Source: Lucinisca nassula
Taxonomy: Eukaryota > Mollusca > Bivalvia > Lucinida > Lucinidae
NCBI GenBank assembly: GCA_963580285.1
Contig: OY757017.1
Span: forward strand, 110,331,245-110,395,244
Length of the DNA: 64,000 bases
Direction of reading: 5' to 3'
Shown here: in pieces, positions 13,155 to 25,163 of the stretch
How positions within the stretch are numbered: the first letter of the stretch is position 1
Layout of the letters: each line of letters opens with the position of its first letter
Notes under the pieces: model-generated
What the model was told of the DNA's origin: nothing
The model's input: the letters and a program-made list of their open reading frames with translations, nothing else
The model's database searches: none
Program-made: the position numbers and the translations under genes

Positions 13155-13212
13155 ATGGAGGTCGTTTGGATATTATTTATATGTTTCTTCGGTTTTCAAA
13201 GTTTCGTAGAAG
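13155..13212 (+). CDS. Exon 1 of host YWTD/LDL-receptor-like gene: signal peptide
   Basis: An ATG at 13155 opens 19 codons plus one base: Met-Glu-Val-Val-Trp, then the hydrophobic run ILFICFFGF, then QSFVEG. It is cut by a consensus donor (GAAG|gtaaac). The residue pattern is a classical secretory signal peptide. The phase-1 end matches exactly the exon starting at 35041, where the split codon gives Gly. It is too short to appear in any ORF list. The link across 21.8 kb rests on splice phase and on the logic of a secreted protein, so it is an inference, but the pieces fit well. No promoter was identified. Confidence 0.65.
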
Positions 13213-13442
13213 GTAAACTGATTTTTGTGTTATTGTTGACTTCTATCACACGGGGAAAATATGTTTATAAAATATATTGCTATTTCCATTAAGAACAATA
13301 TCAGTCCCTGTGAAACAGTTATTTTTTCTATGAATTTTAACCATACACTGTGGCGCTCGTTTGAACATCCTCGCGGAGGCGGTTCCTCTGAATAGCCTTA
13401 TAGTCTGTTTATTTATTTGTTTATCATATATTTATTTTTTCG

Positions 13443-13628
13443 TTTTAGTTGTACAGCCATTTCAAGATTGTTTCACTAATTTCGAGCGGATCGTTAATCT
13501 AAGTGGCGAAAACCGGAGTACCCGGAGAAAAAAAGCACCGGACTTCCTTTGCAGAACTTGGCGTCGCACATATGACCCTAGCGAGGATCTAAACGAGGAT
13601 CGAGGATTTAGAGTCACTGTTTAAAGCA
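13443..13628 (-). repeat. tRNA-derived SINE copy, truncated
   Basis: It matches the 34085-34313 and 45697-45916 copies (TTTCAAGATTGTTTCACT, ACCGGAGTACCCGGAGAAA and so on). The tRNA-like head is missing here. Confidence 0.6.
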
Positions 13629-13916
13629 GAAATACGTCAAATAACGTAAATTATTCTAAACAAACACATTTGAGCCAGCGCACGACAAAACCTACAATAA
13701 GACATGTGCGCCCAAAGAAGACTCGGATCAGCCTGCGCATCCGCGCAGTCTAATCAGGGTCCTCGTTGTGCGCTCTTAGTATAGCTAAGGGCCCAATGTT
13801 CCTTCATGCAGCAAGAGAAGCCTCTGGCCAGACTCTATAGTTGCGCAGGCTATATTTTTAGCCGAAATAAGAAAAGGAAGGTTTACTACTATCCCTGCAA
13901 ACCCAAGTTTGCTTGA

Positions 13917-14432
13917 TTCTCTGTTTCTGGCCGGCCTATCGGAGTCTAACTGTTGGTTTTCTTTTGCTCCAGCATTTCCGTGTTTTCTTGCTGTTGAGTC
14001 CTCACCGTTGTTTTATCTCTATGGTTGTTTGATTTTTTGTGTTCACGAAGATGTTGCGCTGATGGGTTAGGAGGCCTTCATGCGGACTGAACAAATTATT
14101 TGTCTATATCGCGACGGAAGTAAGGGCGAGGATTGTGGCCACGTAAAATCGATTTAAGTCCCCAGAGGAATTCGTTTCACTGACCGTTCCAATGCGGTTC
14201 TTCTGTCGCGGTTTATTTTTGTTATGGTTTGTCTTTGGGTGTTTGTGTCGCTTATATTTTTTGTTTTGGATAGCCAATTGGCCATTTGTGGAAAAGTAAC
14301 TGTTCTTTTGGCTTTCCGCTATTGATGTTTCCATTAGGGTCTGTTGTTTCATGTTTGTGTTTCTTTCCCTCTGGTGTCTCTGATGGGAGCTGTGGGCTAA
14401 TTGCATCGATTCCTGATCATTGCCTTCACTTC
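13917..14432 (+). mobile_element. Fragment of the Penelope-like element 3' region
   Basis: It is similar along its length to about 4665-5190 (CGGAGTCTAACTGTTGGTTT, GGAGGCCTTCATGCGGACTG, AGGGCGAGGATTGTGGCCAC). No RT coding part is attached. A truncated relic. Confidence 0.7.
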
Positions 14433-14837
14433 TATTTAACTATATAAAAGTGTGGTTTAAGGGGGTCAAAATTATATAGGCGTGTTTTCGTGATGCTACA
14501 CGTGATCGAATTTAGTCAGAGTAGGTCACAGCGCCATTGATGAAGTTGGATATAAATGATAAGATACAGGGGCGTCATGGTACACTACCGGAATTGAAGT
14601 TTGAAAAAGTAAGAGACAGTGCCATTGATGGAGTTTGGAAGTGATGGGTCTAGTGGGAAATGAGATACCAAAACGACTCGGTAGACCGCACATGTTGTCG
14701 CAATTTGATAAAGCAGGTCACAGTGATAAACATCAAAATAGGTCACAAGGCCACTAATGACGTCTGATGGGGATGGAATTATTGGGAGATGAGATACGGA
14801 ATCTTCACGGCATAGTTTGGTGGAGATGTGACCCGTT
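14433..14837. other. Non-coding, short internal near-repeats
   Basis: It contains several related phrases (AGGTCACAGTGATAAAC-, GATGAGATAC-like) but no gene or recognised element. Confidence 0.35.
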
Positions 14838-15135
14838 TTGTTTGTTTGATTTGAGGTTTAACGTTCCCGTCAACACTGTATAGGTCATTCTGGAGACGTT
14901 GCTTCCAATTTTGTGGGACTTTTACCCGACGTTGAGATGAAATGAATTCTCAATCCCTGTCGTCCAATGAAACCAATAAGTTTTATAAGCATGGACTCTC
15001 ACCGCTTTGCCTGGGCAGGCTTAGAACCTCTAAGCGGTTTATCAGTACTCGTGTGCGGGCCGGTTTCAGCTCTGCGTGAAAGCATCATGCAGTCCATCTA
15101 TTTCTTCAAGCCCCGATGGGCTAGGGCCAGATTTG
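14838..15135 (-). repeat. SINE-like dispersed repeat copy
   Basis: A near-complete copy of the family described at 60752-61065. The retroposon tail side is at the left (TTTGTTTGATTTGAGG) and the head is at the right (GCCCCGATGGGCTAGGGCC). Confidence 0.8.
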
Positions 15136-15496
15136 ACCAGTTGGAGATGAGATACAGAGTCGGCATGATAATGTGGTCAATGTTTGTTACTACTATAGAG
15201 GGATGGCGACGCGGCTAGTGAGATTAGATGCAGAGTCTACCTGGTAAACACAGTAGCATCGTCGAATAGGCTATCGTTTCGCTGGGTCGGTATACCTTAA
15301 TGTAAACAGTACGCATACATGTTTTGTTTTGTTCGTTTTGGTTGATTTTTTATGAACATATAAGGTCTGTTTAGCTTTATTGCCCAATGCACTATATAAT
15401 AAAAACTTAATACACAACTTAGATTATTCTATGGTAAAGTACATTAAGTATTATGAATTACAGTTTACCAAGCCTTCGATGTTCGTGTTTTGTGTA

Positions 15497-15845
15497 CAGT
15501 AGAACTTCGATGGCTCGAACACCGATGGCTCGTTTACCATGGATGTGTCGAACCCATTCTTGAGCCCCTAGCGAAATCCTGTACATAAGACATAGTGGGG
15601 GATAATTAAGGAGAATTTAGTCTTTTATCCTGCAAATGTATGCTGTGTGTACTCATTAGAATCGCCTCGATGAGGCGATTCTAATGAGTACACACAGCAT
15701 ACATTTTCATTATAAAACACCGAAAATATATCTAAAAGTATCTTGTTATGCCTCCTGACAATCACCCTCAGTGGCTCGAACTACCCAAGTCTCGAACAGA
15801 TTTTCGAGGTCCCAAAGGTGTTCGAGCCATTGAAGTCGAGTGAAT
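15497..15845. mobile_element. Tigger/pogo-type MITE with an inner palindrome
   Basis: It begins CAGTAGAACTTCGATGGCTC after a TA and ends with a diverged inverted copy (GTGTTCGAGCCATTGAAGT). At the centre is a ~64-bp perfect-looking palindrome made from ATGCTGTGTGTACTCATTAG and its complement. Sister copies are at 34597-34943 and 61421-61770. No ORF. Confidence 0.75.
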
Positions 15846-16107
15846 GTATATTGCACATTATCTTGCCTGCATCACTTGAGAACTTGTTTTTGTTGTCAGG
15901 CTAGGGGTCCAGTATAAATTTTTAACTCCTTCACTTGTTGTATGCATCTAGTCACGGTCACGTAATATAATGTAAACAATTTAATGTTATGACGAGGATT
16001 CAGCCAACAAAAGCGAAATATTGACGTTTACTCGAGATGACTACCAAAAATATTTCATACAGTGCGTTGAAAAAAAGCATCAGAATTTTCACGAATGCAA
16101 AGCACAA

Positions 16108-16420
16108 GTTTTTGTTTGTTTGTTTGTCTGTTTGAGTTGAGGTTTTACGTCCCCGTCAACACTATTAAGGTCATTTTGGAGACGTTGCTTCCGATTTTGT
16201 GGGACTTTTACCCGACATTGAGATGAAATGACTTCTCAGGCCCTACCGCCCATAGAAACCGCTAGGGTTTAAGGAGCAGTCCGACTCGCATCACTTTTCC
16301 TGGGCAGGCTTAGACCTGAGCTGTTTACCAGTACTCAAGTTCGGTCGGTTTCAGCTCTGCGCGGAAGCACCATGCAGCACAATCTATTTCTCCAGGCCCC
16401 GATGGGCGGGGGCGCGCACA
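16108..16420 (-). repeat. SINE-like dispersed repeat copy
   Basis: A copy of the family described at 60752-61065, full length apart from small deletions, with the (TTTG)n tail side at the left. Confidence 0.75.
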
Positions 16421-17337
16421 AGTGAAAATTCTGACGTTTTCAACACACGATATGAAATATGTTTGGTATTTATATAAAAAAGTAAATTTTCTTTTTATTC
16501 TATGTCACTTTGGTCAAACATGTAGTCCGGCCTTCTGCTGTGAAAATAACAAGGGCCATGTTATGCTGAGAATAAAATAGACAGTTTAACACCACTCCCC
16601 TTAACCCCACCCCACCTCAACCCGCCCACCCGCGCGACGACTTGTAACGAGACGTCTCATCAGGAGCTTACAACCCTGTCAATGAATTCTGGTGACAATT
16701 TTTTCTAATGTTTTCTGCAAGTTTAGGTATTTAGCTCGTAATCATTAATGCTGTTACGTGTACCCGTAACTTTTATTTTTGACCAAACAATCAGGAAAGT
16801 AATATACAGTGGTTGGGGTTTACAAAGATATACCTAAATTTTCTTATTGTTATTATTAACCAGCACCATCAACCAACACGCCCCGCCGGTCGGGGCTTTG
16901 AAAACTGATAAACCGCTTAGAAGGTCTAAGCTTGCGGGTACTCGTTGGAACCACCTCAAGGAGGCGGTGTAACGTAAAAAAAGTGGACGTGAAAAAATGA
17001 GACATTTCCGCCACTGCGCATGCGCAACACATTTGCTCCGCCTACCTTAGATACGTTTTTTATTTGGATTGCTATTTGCTTAATTATCGTGTAGTCTGGC
17101 AGTTACCTCCCCTCATTCGCCCTGTTAGCGAGCTTTAAGGTGAGTTCTCCTTGTAACAGCGTTTGCAGATGGAAGAGACGCCACCACCAAGTCACTTCTA
17201 GTTTTAAAGTCTGTAACAATGTATGACTTCTTAAAATTCTCACATCAGTTTCTTTTGTATTCTTTTGCAGCGCCACTTTCAAAACTGGCGGCGTCAATCG
17301 CCGTCCGTCAATGTAAACTTAAATATGGGTATAACTT
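16421..17337. other. Non-coding stretch
   Basis: A few fragments only: a SINE-like remnant near 16890-16960 and a CpG-containing patch at 17000-17030. No supported gene. Confidence 0.4.
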
Positions 17338-17612
17338 TGTTTGTTTGATTTGATGTTTAACGTCCCCGTCAACACTGTATAGGTCACTTTGAAGATTTCG
17401 CTTCCAATTTTGTGGGACTGTTACCCGACATTGAGATGAAATGACATCTCAAGCCCTGTCGTTCAATGAAACCGACTCGCATCGCTTTGCCTGGGCAGGC
17501 TTAGAACCTCTAATCGGTTTACCAGTACTTGTGTGCGGCCTGTTTCAGCTCTGCGTGGAAACATGATGCAGCTCATCTATTTCCTGAAGCCCCGATGGGC
17601 GGGGGCCTTGGT
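17338..17612 (-). repeat. SINE-like dispersed repeat copy
   Basis: A copy of the family described at 60752-61065, with a ~30-bp internal deletion around the TATAAGCATGGAC block. Confidence 0.75.
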
Positions 17613-18446
17613 CGTGAGATATAATGGTGATGAGAGGAGGATATGTTTGCAGTCTTCTCTAAGTTAACAGAAACCCCAAAACTGGTAACCTGGCAAACAG
17701 TGCAGGTCCAGATCAGAAAGCGGCATCTGATCGGGGCCTACACTGTTTGCAAAAAGCTCAACCATCTTCCAAATAAATGTTGAAGAAAACACAACCTCTC
17801 ACCTCTAAATTTGGAATGGACTCCTTCTATATATAAGTAGGAATATTCCATTTGTTACAAAAAGGGTTACGGTTAAAGGAATGCTGTGAGTTCTCATTTA
17901 GGCGAATCTGATGATTACACGCAACATACCTTTTTAGACAAAATGAACTTTTCTTGATATATGGACAACCTAACGGAAGCTATGGGTTTAATTCTCTATG
18001 GTCTAAGAACGAGTTCGATTTATCCGTGGTAAACCCGGCATCCCTCTTCGAGACATTTCAGAATCACTGTATATAGCCTAAAATCAGTCTGTTGCCAAGG
18101 TTTCTTCACATATTGTTTGTACGAGCCACATATCTTTTACTGCGTCGTTATGTTCAGTTCGTCTAAGGCCTTATACACTACGTATGAGTAAAACCAGGCG
18201 ATTTTTTTCTGGTTTTTAGACCCATTGGTTTTCTAGCAGACCGTTAATTAACGGTGGGCGACAACTGGAGTACCTGAAAAATATGTGACCTTTACTTTGC
18301 GTCACACATGCAAGGTGATTAAGAGTCAAAGCTTTTACCCACTAGACCATGAAGTCCCCAAAAAGGCAGTATACACTGTTTTATTATTGACAAAACGCAA
18401 TGAGAATGCAGGATAACCTAATACCTGCTAGTAATTTTGTTCGTTC

Positions 18447-18722
18447 GTTTGTTTGTTTGTTTGATGTTTAACATCCACACCATCACTATATAGGTCATAT
18501 TTTGGACGTTGCTACTTTTACCCGACATAGAGATATAATGTAATCTCAAGCCCTGTCGTCCAATGAGACGAATAAGGTTAATATGCATGGATGGTTTGAC
18601 TCGCACCACTTTGACTGTGCAAGCTCAGACCCTCTAAGTGGCTTACCAGTGGTTTCAGCCTTGCATGGAATCATCATGCAGCCCAATCTATTCTGCCAAC
18701 CCTGATGGGCGGGGTCCGAGTT
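18447..18722 (-). repeat. SINE-like dispersed repeat copy
   Basis: A diverged copy of the family described at 60752-61065, immediately followed by a fragment of a second SINE family (18730-18860). Confidence 0.7.
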
Positions 18723-18729
18723 TTTGTTC

Positions 18730-18860
18730 GGTAGTTTGTGTGGAGTTTAACGGCCTTGTCAACACCATTGAGACAACACCGAGCAGGCCATCACGCCTTG
18801 GGCAGACATGCACATCAGTGGTTGACCAGTACAGGGCACATTCATTCGACAGAAACAGAG
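18730..18860 (-). repeat. Fragment of a second tRNA-derived SINE family
   Basis: It carries TTTAACGGCC-TGTCAACACC and CCAGTACAGGGCACATTC, as in copies near 10975-11155, 23300-23450, 28608-28860 and 58597-58850. Confidence 0.5.
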
Positions 18861-19125
18861 GGAAAAGTCGCAGAAAAATCAAAGCGAAAAAAAACACAAA
18901 ACAAAAGAACAAGAGGCGCATGAGGTCCTGGTCGCTCCCCTGAGCCCTGTGCAAATTTGGTAGTACTCAATCACCTGATGCTATAAACCAAGTTTCAAGA
19001 CAATCAGTCAAGTGATTCCGGAGGTGAAGATTTTTTAAGGTTTTCACCATAACAGGGCATGGCGGACTTGTATCTTTTCAACCCTTTTCACGCACATCTT
19101 CTCTTTTTCATTCCTTTTCTTTGTA

Positions 19126-19290
19126 GAAGCTTCCATGGTGCAGTGATTACGCTACTCGCCTTGTAAACCAGGGATCGCAGGATCGATCCCGGGCTTCTCC
19201 AGCCTTTCGGATGATTCTTTAAACAGAGGTCCCGTCTCCATATGACCTTAGCTGTTGGTGGGATGTAAAACTAGAACTCACTCACTCCTT
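19126..19290 (+). repeat. tRNA-derived SINE within the satellite
   Basis: The head has A-box-like (TGGTGCAGTGATTACGC) and B-box-like (GGATCGATCCCGG) segments. The tail ends GTTGGTGGGATGTAAAACTA. Copies at 20055-20217 and 22209-22367 occupy the equivalent position in the satellite. Confidence 0.75.
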
Positions 19291-20054
19291 TTCTTTGTAT
19301 TTCTTTATGTCCACTTTTTCCACGGATGTCCACTTTTTGCACGCATTGTTGCCTTATCTGTTTTTCTTTCACGTCAGTCTATATTTTTCTTCGTGATTAT
19401 CCTTATCACGCGCACCTTCTTCCTTCTCGGACGGGTACCTTTTCAATCATTATCACGCACATCTTCCTTTTTCATTCCTTTATTTTGCATTTCTTTATGT
19501 CCACTTTTTTCAAGGATGTCCACTTTTTTCACGTATTGTTGCCTTAACTATTTTTCATTCACGTCAGTGTACATTTTTCTTCGTACTTATCCTTATCACG
19601 CACATCGTCTTTCATGGACAGGTACCTTTTCAACTCTTTTCACGCACATCTTCTTTTTTCATTCCATTTCGTTTGTATTTCTTTATGTCCACTTTTTTCA
19701 CGGATGTCCACTTTTTTCACGGATTGGAGCCTTATCTATTTTTCTTTCACATCAGTGTACATTTTTCTTCGGCATTATCTTTTCCACGCACATCTTCTGC
19801 TTTCACGGACTGTTACCTTTTCAACCCTTTTCACGCACATCCCTCTTTTTTCATTCCTTTATTTTGCATTTTTTATGTCCACTTTTTTCATGTCCACTTT
19901 TTTCACGGATTGTTGACTTATCTGTTTTTGTTTCACGTCAGTGTACATTTTTCATCGTGATTATCCTTTTCACGCACATCTTCTGCTTTCACGGACTGAT
20001 ACCTTTTAAACTCTTTTCACGCACATCTTTTTTTTCTCATTCTTTTTCTTTGTA

Positions 20055-20217
20055 GAAGTCTCCGTGGTGCAGTGGTTACGCTACTCGCCTTGTAAACCAG
20101 GGATCGCTAGATCGATCCCGGGCTTCGCCAGCCTTTCGGATGAGCCTTTAAACCGAGGTCCCGTCTCCGTATGACATTGGCTGTTGGTGGGACGTAAAAC
20201 TAAAGCTCACTCACTCC
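20055..20217 (+). repeat. tRNA-derived SINE within the satellite
   Basis: Second copy, with TGGTGCAGTGGTTACGC and AGATCGATCCCGGGC boxes and the GTTGGTGGGACGTAAAACTA tail. Confidence 0.75.
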
Positions 20218-22208
20218 TTTTCTTTGTATTTCTTTATGTCCACTTTTTTCACGGGTGTCCACTTTTTTTCACGAATTGTTGCCTTATCTATTTTTCTTTC
20301 ACGTCAGTGTACATTTTTCTTCGTGATTATTAACTGATTATCCTTATCACTCACATCTTCTACTTTTACGGCCGGGCAGGTACCTTTTCAACCCTTTTCA
20401 CGCATTTCTTCTTTTTTCATTCCTATTCATTGTATTTCTTTATGTCCACTTTTTTCACGGGTGTCCACTTTTTTTCACGGATTGTTGCCTTATCTATTTT
20501 TCTTTCACATCAGTGTACATTTTTCTTCGTGATTATTAACTGATTATCCTTATCACTCACATCTTCTACTTTTACGGCCGGACTGGTACCTTTTCAACCC
20601 TTTTCACGCACATCTTCTGTTTCATTCATTTTCTTTGTATTTCTTTATGTCCACTTTTTTCACGCATGTCCACCTTTTTCACGTATTGTTGCCTTATCTG
20701 CTTTTATTTCACGTAAGTCTACATTTTTCTTCGAGATTATCCTTTTCACGCGCCTCTCCTTCTATCTCGGACTGGTACCTTTTCAACCCTTTTCACGCAC
20801 ATCTTTTTCATTCCTATATTTTGCATTTCTTTATGACCACTTTTATCACGCATGTCCACTTTTTTCACGGATTTTTGTCTTATCTGTTTTTCTTTCACGT
20901 CAGTCTACATTTTTCTTCGTGAATATCCTTTTCACGCTCATCTTCTTCTTTCTCGGGCTGGTACCTTTTCAACCCTATCCACGAACATCCAACTTTTGAC
21001 CTTAGCTGTTGGTGGGACGTAAAACTAAAAAAAAAAATCACTCAGATTCTTTGTATTTCTTTATGTCCACTTTTTTTACGGGAGTCCACTTTTTTCACGG
21101 ATTGTTGCCTTATCTATTTTTGTGCAACGTCAGTGTACATGTTTCTTCGTGATTATCCTTACCACGCACATTTTCTTCTTTCACGGACAGGTACCTCTTC
21201 AACCCTTTTCACGCACATCTTCTTTTTTCATTCCTTTTCTTTGCATTTCTTTATGTCCACTTTTTTCACGGATGTCCACTTTTTTCACGGATTGGTGCCT
21301 TATCTATTTTTTTCTTTTACGTCAGTGTACATTTTTCTTTGGGATTATCCTTTCCACGCCCACCTTCTGCTTTCACGGACAGGTACCTTTTCAACCCTTT
21401 TCACGCACCTTCTCATTTTTCATTCCTTTCCTTTGTATTTCTTTATGTCCACTTTTTTCACGGATGTCCACTTTTTTCACGGATTGTTGCCTTATCTATT
21501 TTTCTTTTACGTCGCTGTACATTTTTCTTCGTGATTAATATCTGATTATCCTTATCACGCACATCTTCTACTTTTACGGTCAGGTACCTTTTCAACCCTT
21601 TTCACGCATTTCTTCTTTTTTCATTCCTTTTCATTGTATTACTTTATGTCCACTTTTTTCACGGATGTCCTCTTTTTTCACGGACTATTGCCTTATCTTT
21701 TTTCTTTCACGTCAGTGTACATTTATCTTCGTGATTGTCCCTTTCACGCACATCTTCTTCATTCGCGGACTGGTACCTTTTCAACCCTTTTCACGCACAT
21801 CTCCTTTTTTCATTCCTTTTCTTTGCATTTCTTTATGTCAACTTTTATCACGCATGTCCACTTTTTTCACAGATTGTTGTCTTATCTGTTTATCTTTCAC
21901 GTCAGTCTACATTTTTCTTCGTGATTATCCTTTTCACGCGCATCTTCGTCTTTCTCGGGCTGGTACCTTTTCAACCCTATTCACGAACATCCATCTTTTA
22001 TCATTCCTTTATTTTTCATTTCTTTATGTCCACTTTTTTACGCATGTCCTCTTTTTTCACGGATTGTTGCCTTATCTGGTTTTCTTGCACGTCAGTGTAC
22101 ATTTTTCTTCGTGATTATCCTTTTCACGCACATCATCTGCTTTCACGAACTGGAACCTTTTCGACCCTTTTCACGCACATCTTCTTTTTTTTCATTCCTT
22201 TTCTTTGT

Positions 22209-22367
22209 AGAAGCCTTCATGGTGCAGTGATTACGCTACTCGCCTTGTAAACAAGGGATCGCAGGATCGATCCCGGGCGTCTCCAGACTTTCGGATGAGT
22301 CACGAGGTGCCGTGTCCGTATGACCTTAGCTGTTGGTGCGACGTAAAACTAAAACTCACTCACTCAG
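22209..22367 (+). repeat. tRNA-derived SINE within the satellite
   Basis: Third copy, with a short deletion before the tail. Junctions with the satellite match those of the other two copies. Confidence 0.75.
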
Positions 22368-23299
22368 ATTCTTTGTATTTCTTTATGTCCACTTTTTTCA
22401 AGGATGTCCACTTTTTTCACGGATTGTTGCCTTATCTATTTTTGTGCCACGTCAGTGTACATTTTTCTTCGTGATTATCCTTATCACGCGCACCTTCTTC
22501 TTTCTCGGACTGGTACCTTTTCAACCCTTTTCACGCACATCTTCTTTTTTCATTCCTTTATTTTGCATTTCATAATGTCCATTTTTTTTCACGGATCATT
22601 GCCTTATCTATTTTTCTTTCACGTCAGTGTACATTTTTCTTCGTGATTATCCTTATCCCGCACATCTTCTTCTTTCACGGAAAGGTACTTTTTCAACCCT
22701 TTTCACGCACATCTTTTTTCATTCCTTTTCTTTTTTTCTTTATGTCCACTTTTCACGGATGTCCACTTTTTTCACGGAGAAGTGCCTTATCTATTTTTCT
22801 TTCACGTTTTCACGCAGTTTTCTTCGTGATTATCCTTTTCACGCACATCTTCTAGTTTCACGGACTGGTAACTTTTCAATCCTTTTCACGCACATCCATC
22901 TTTTTTCATTCCTTTATTTTGCATTTCTTTATGCCATTTTTTTCACGCATGTCCACTTTTTTCACGGATTGATGCCTTATCTACTTTTTACACGTCTATC
23001 TCCTTTTCCACGCAGGCTGCAAATTTAGGGTTTCTCATGTGTACTGATCAATAGCTCGTCTGCATAACTCAGGTAGAGGATGTTTCGTTATACTACAGCA
23101 TATGCAGGCTCTTCTCGTTGTTAATGTTACTTTTTAAATGCATCGATACTTTTTTGGCACCTGTACACAATTTTCGAGGTAACAAAATCATAATTCCTCT
23201 CCCAGATGGATTTGAGAAATACTCAGAGAAGTGTAATACTAAACTAAACAGAGGGAGAGGTACATTTTTAATAATAATGCACATTTTTTTCTTTGTGTG

Positions 23300-23450
23300 T
23301 AGTGGAGTTTAACGGCCCAGTCAACACCATTCAGGTCATTTTGAGCCGGTCAGTTTACCTATCCACACTTTTTCTTGACAGCTTATACGTTAGCAGTTAA
23401 CCAGCACACTGCACATTCTTACGCCAGAAATTGACAACTGCTGTTCAAGA
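23300..23450 (-). repeat. Fragment of the second SINE family
   Basis: It reads GTTTAACGGCCCAGTCAACA, then GAGCCGGTCAGTTTACCTAT and CACATTCTTACGCCAGAAAT, matching 28608-28860. Confidence 0.55.
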
Positions 23451-23629
23451 GCAAAATGTCAGTAACAGTCACAGAGGTGAAACTTTCATTACATGGTATA
23501 TCGTATACTTCCCAGCTATTACGCAATAGCCGGCCAATATGGGGCTGAGATTACCTGGTCGCAAATCCCTTAGACAGTTTTTCATGTGACAGGGATAATA
23601 TATATAAGAAAACAATAGGTATTAAGGAG

Positions 23630-23845
23630 AATGGATACATCTTCAGGGGAGGCAACTCCTGCAAAAGTATTTTTATCTCCCATGTCAATGGGGGTCAACT
23701 CTTAAGGGAAACAATTTGCTCCTGAGGAGTTGAACCCTTTTTCCGTGGGACAGAACTCACAGAAAAGCGAAGAGGAAGTTCCAAAAGTTGTCTCCCTTTG
23801 AAAAATGGCGGAAAAATCTGCCAGGTGTTCCCATTTCCCTTAAGC
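23630..23845. mobile_element. ~200-bp MITE (AAGGGGAATGGG-ended family)
   Basis: The same unit is present at 33890-34065 (inverted) and 62470-62690, with shared blocks TTGTCTCCCTTTGAAAAATG and GAGGCAACTC. The ends are AAGGGGAATGG-like inverted repeats. Non-coding. Confidence 0.5.
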
Positions 23846-24874
23846 ATATGGTCAAAAGAACACTACATTTAAAACGCAAATTCACAATTATGTCTTTTTA
23901 AACTTCCTGTTCTTCAAACAAACAGGCCAAGTTGCGAAATATGATACCTGAAAGCACAAAAATAGGAACTTATACAAAAGCAAAATATGCTGTTTTCGAA
24001 GCAAAAAAGAAAACAGAAGTTTGGGTTATCCAGTAAATATCGCGTGTACGAAACATTTAAATGTCTAGGTAAACAAATCTCTGTATTGGATACAGTTTTA
24101 ACCCTTTTATCCCTGATTTTCTGAAGTCGACATTTCCTTCTTTAAAGTTAACATCCATTCTTGTTAACTAGGGCTTGACACAATACGAAAACACGCCTAT
24201 ATATTTTAAAACCAACTTTTATATTGTAAACTGGAGTTTACAGAGGTATACATTATTTTTCATGTTTCTGCTCAAAAACATAGATTGTGGGTACTTGTTA
24301 GAACGGAATCGAAAAACAATCTATGTTTTGAGCAGAAATATGATCAATATCAGGATTTTTACCTGAAAAAAAATCAGTTTTAGGAGAATAATTTTTCCAA
24401 TGAGATTGGCAAACAGTGCAAATCCTGATGGGGCAGTCTGTTATGAGTAATCTTCTACAAGGTTAAATGGGTTAAACCCCAGTTAATGGAAAGGTGTTCA
24501 TGTTTACAAGGCTATACATTGCTGCCTTATTATTTGCTCAAAAACAACAACACATAGACGGCTCCAGCCCATAGGTGTTTCGTGACATAAAATGGGCTGC
24601 ATGAATGTTTCAAGGCAAAGCTGAAACTGAATATACATAAATACTGGTAAACCGCTTAAAACAAGCAAAGTGGTGGGCACGTTTCGTTGGGCGGCTGGGC
24701 TTTAGGTGTCATTTCAATGTTGGGTGAAATTCCCACTCAATTGGATACATCGTCGTCAAAATGACCTAAATAGTGCTGACGGGAACATAAACCTCAATTC
24801 AAACAAATTCAAAAACAGATTGTAGGTACTCCCTGTCACAAGGTCTTTTTTACATCAACAAGTTTAAGAGGCTC

Positions 24875-25163
24875 CCGCCCATTGGGGCTTGAAGAAATAG
24901 ATGGGCAGCATGATGCTTCCACGCAGATCTGAAACCGACCCGCAAACGAGCACTGGTAAACCGCTTAGAGAAAAAGCAGTGCGAGTCGGCCCGCCCATGC
25001 TTAAAACCATATTGGTTTATTTGGGCGGCAGGGCTTGAGATGACATTTCATCTTAATGTCGGGTAAAAGTCCCACAAAATTGGAAGCAACGTCTCCAAAA
25101 TGACCTTTACAATGTTGACGGGGACGTTAAACCTCAAATCAAACAAAACAAACAAACAAGTTT
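24875..25163 (+). repeat. SINE-like dispersed repeat copy
   Basis: A copy of the family described at 60752-61065, forward orientation, ending in CAAATCAAACAAAACAAACA. A more degraded partial copy lies just upstream (about 24550-24810). Confidence 0.8.

Larger units (their letters stand above)
19070..23010. repeat. ~4-kb tandem satellite of ~190-200-bp monomers with embedded SINE copies
   Basis: About 18-20 diverged monomers are recognisable by the phrase TTTATGTCCACTTTTTTCACG, which recurs near 19316, 19500, 19686, 19877, 20237, 20446, 20650, 20837, 21066, 21256, 21446, 21650, 21836, 22027, 22387, 22576, 22742 and 22933. Each monomer also has the TATTTTTCTTTCACGTCAGT and GGTACCTTTTCAACCC blocks. 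Long +-strand ORFs here are Phe/Ser-rich by-products of T-rich monomers, with several frames open at once, and are not genes. SINE copies (19126, 20055, 22209) sit at the same place in the unit, so they were amplified with it. Confidence 0.85.

Noticed and set aside
14967..15218. Recurring ORFs with 'HRFAWAGLDPLSG'-like peptides at many places
   Set aside because: They are chance open frames in the SINE-like dispersed repeat, which is non-coding and carries stops in many copies.
18080..18360. Possible CRISPR-like or operon structure given the many short repeats
   Set aside because: The window is clearly eukaryotic; repeats are SINE/MITE/satellite with no regular repeat-spacer pattern and no cas genes.
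19255..23028. Many long overlapping Phe/Ser/His-rich ORFs
   Set aside because: Several frames are open at once over the same T-rich tandem monomers, so they follow from satellite composition.
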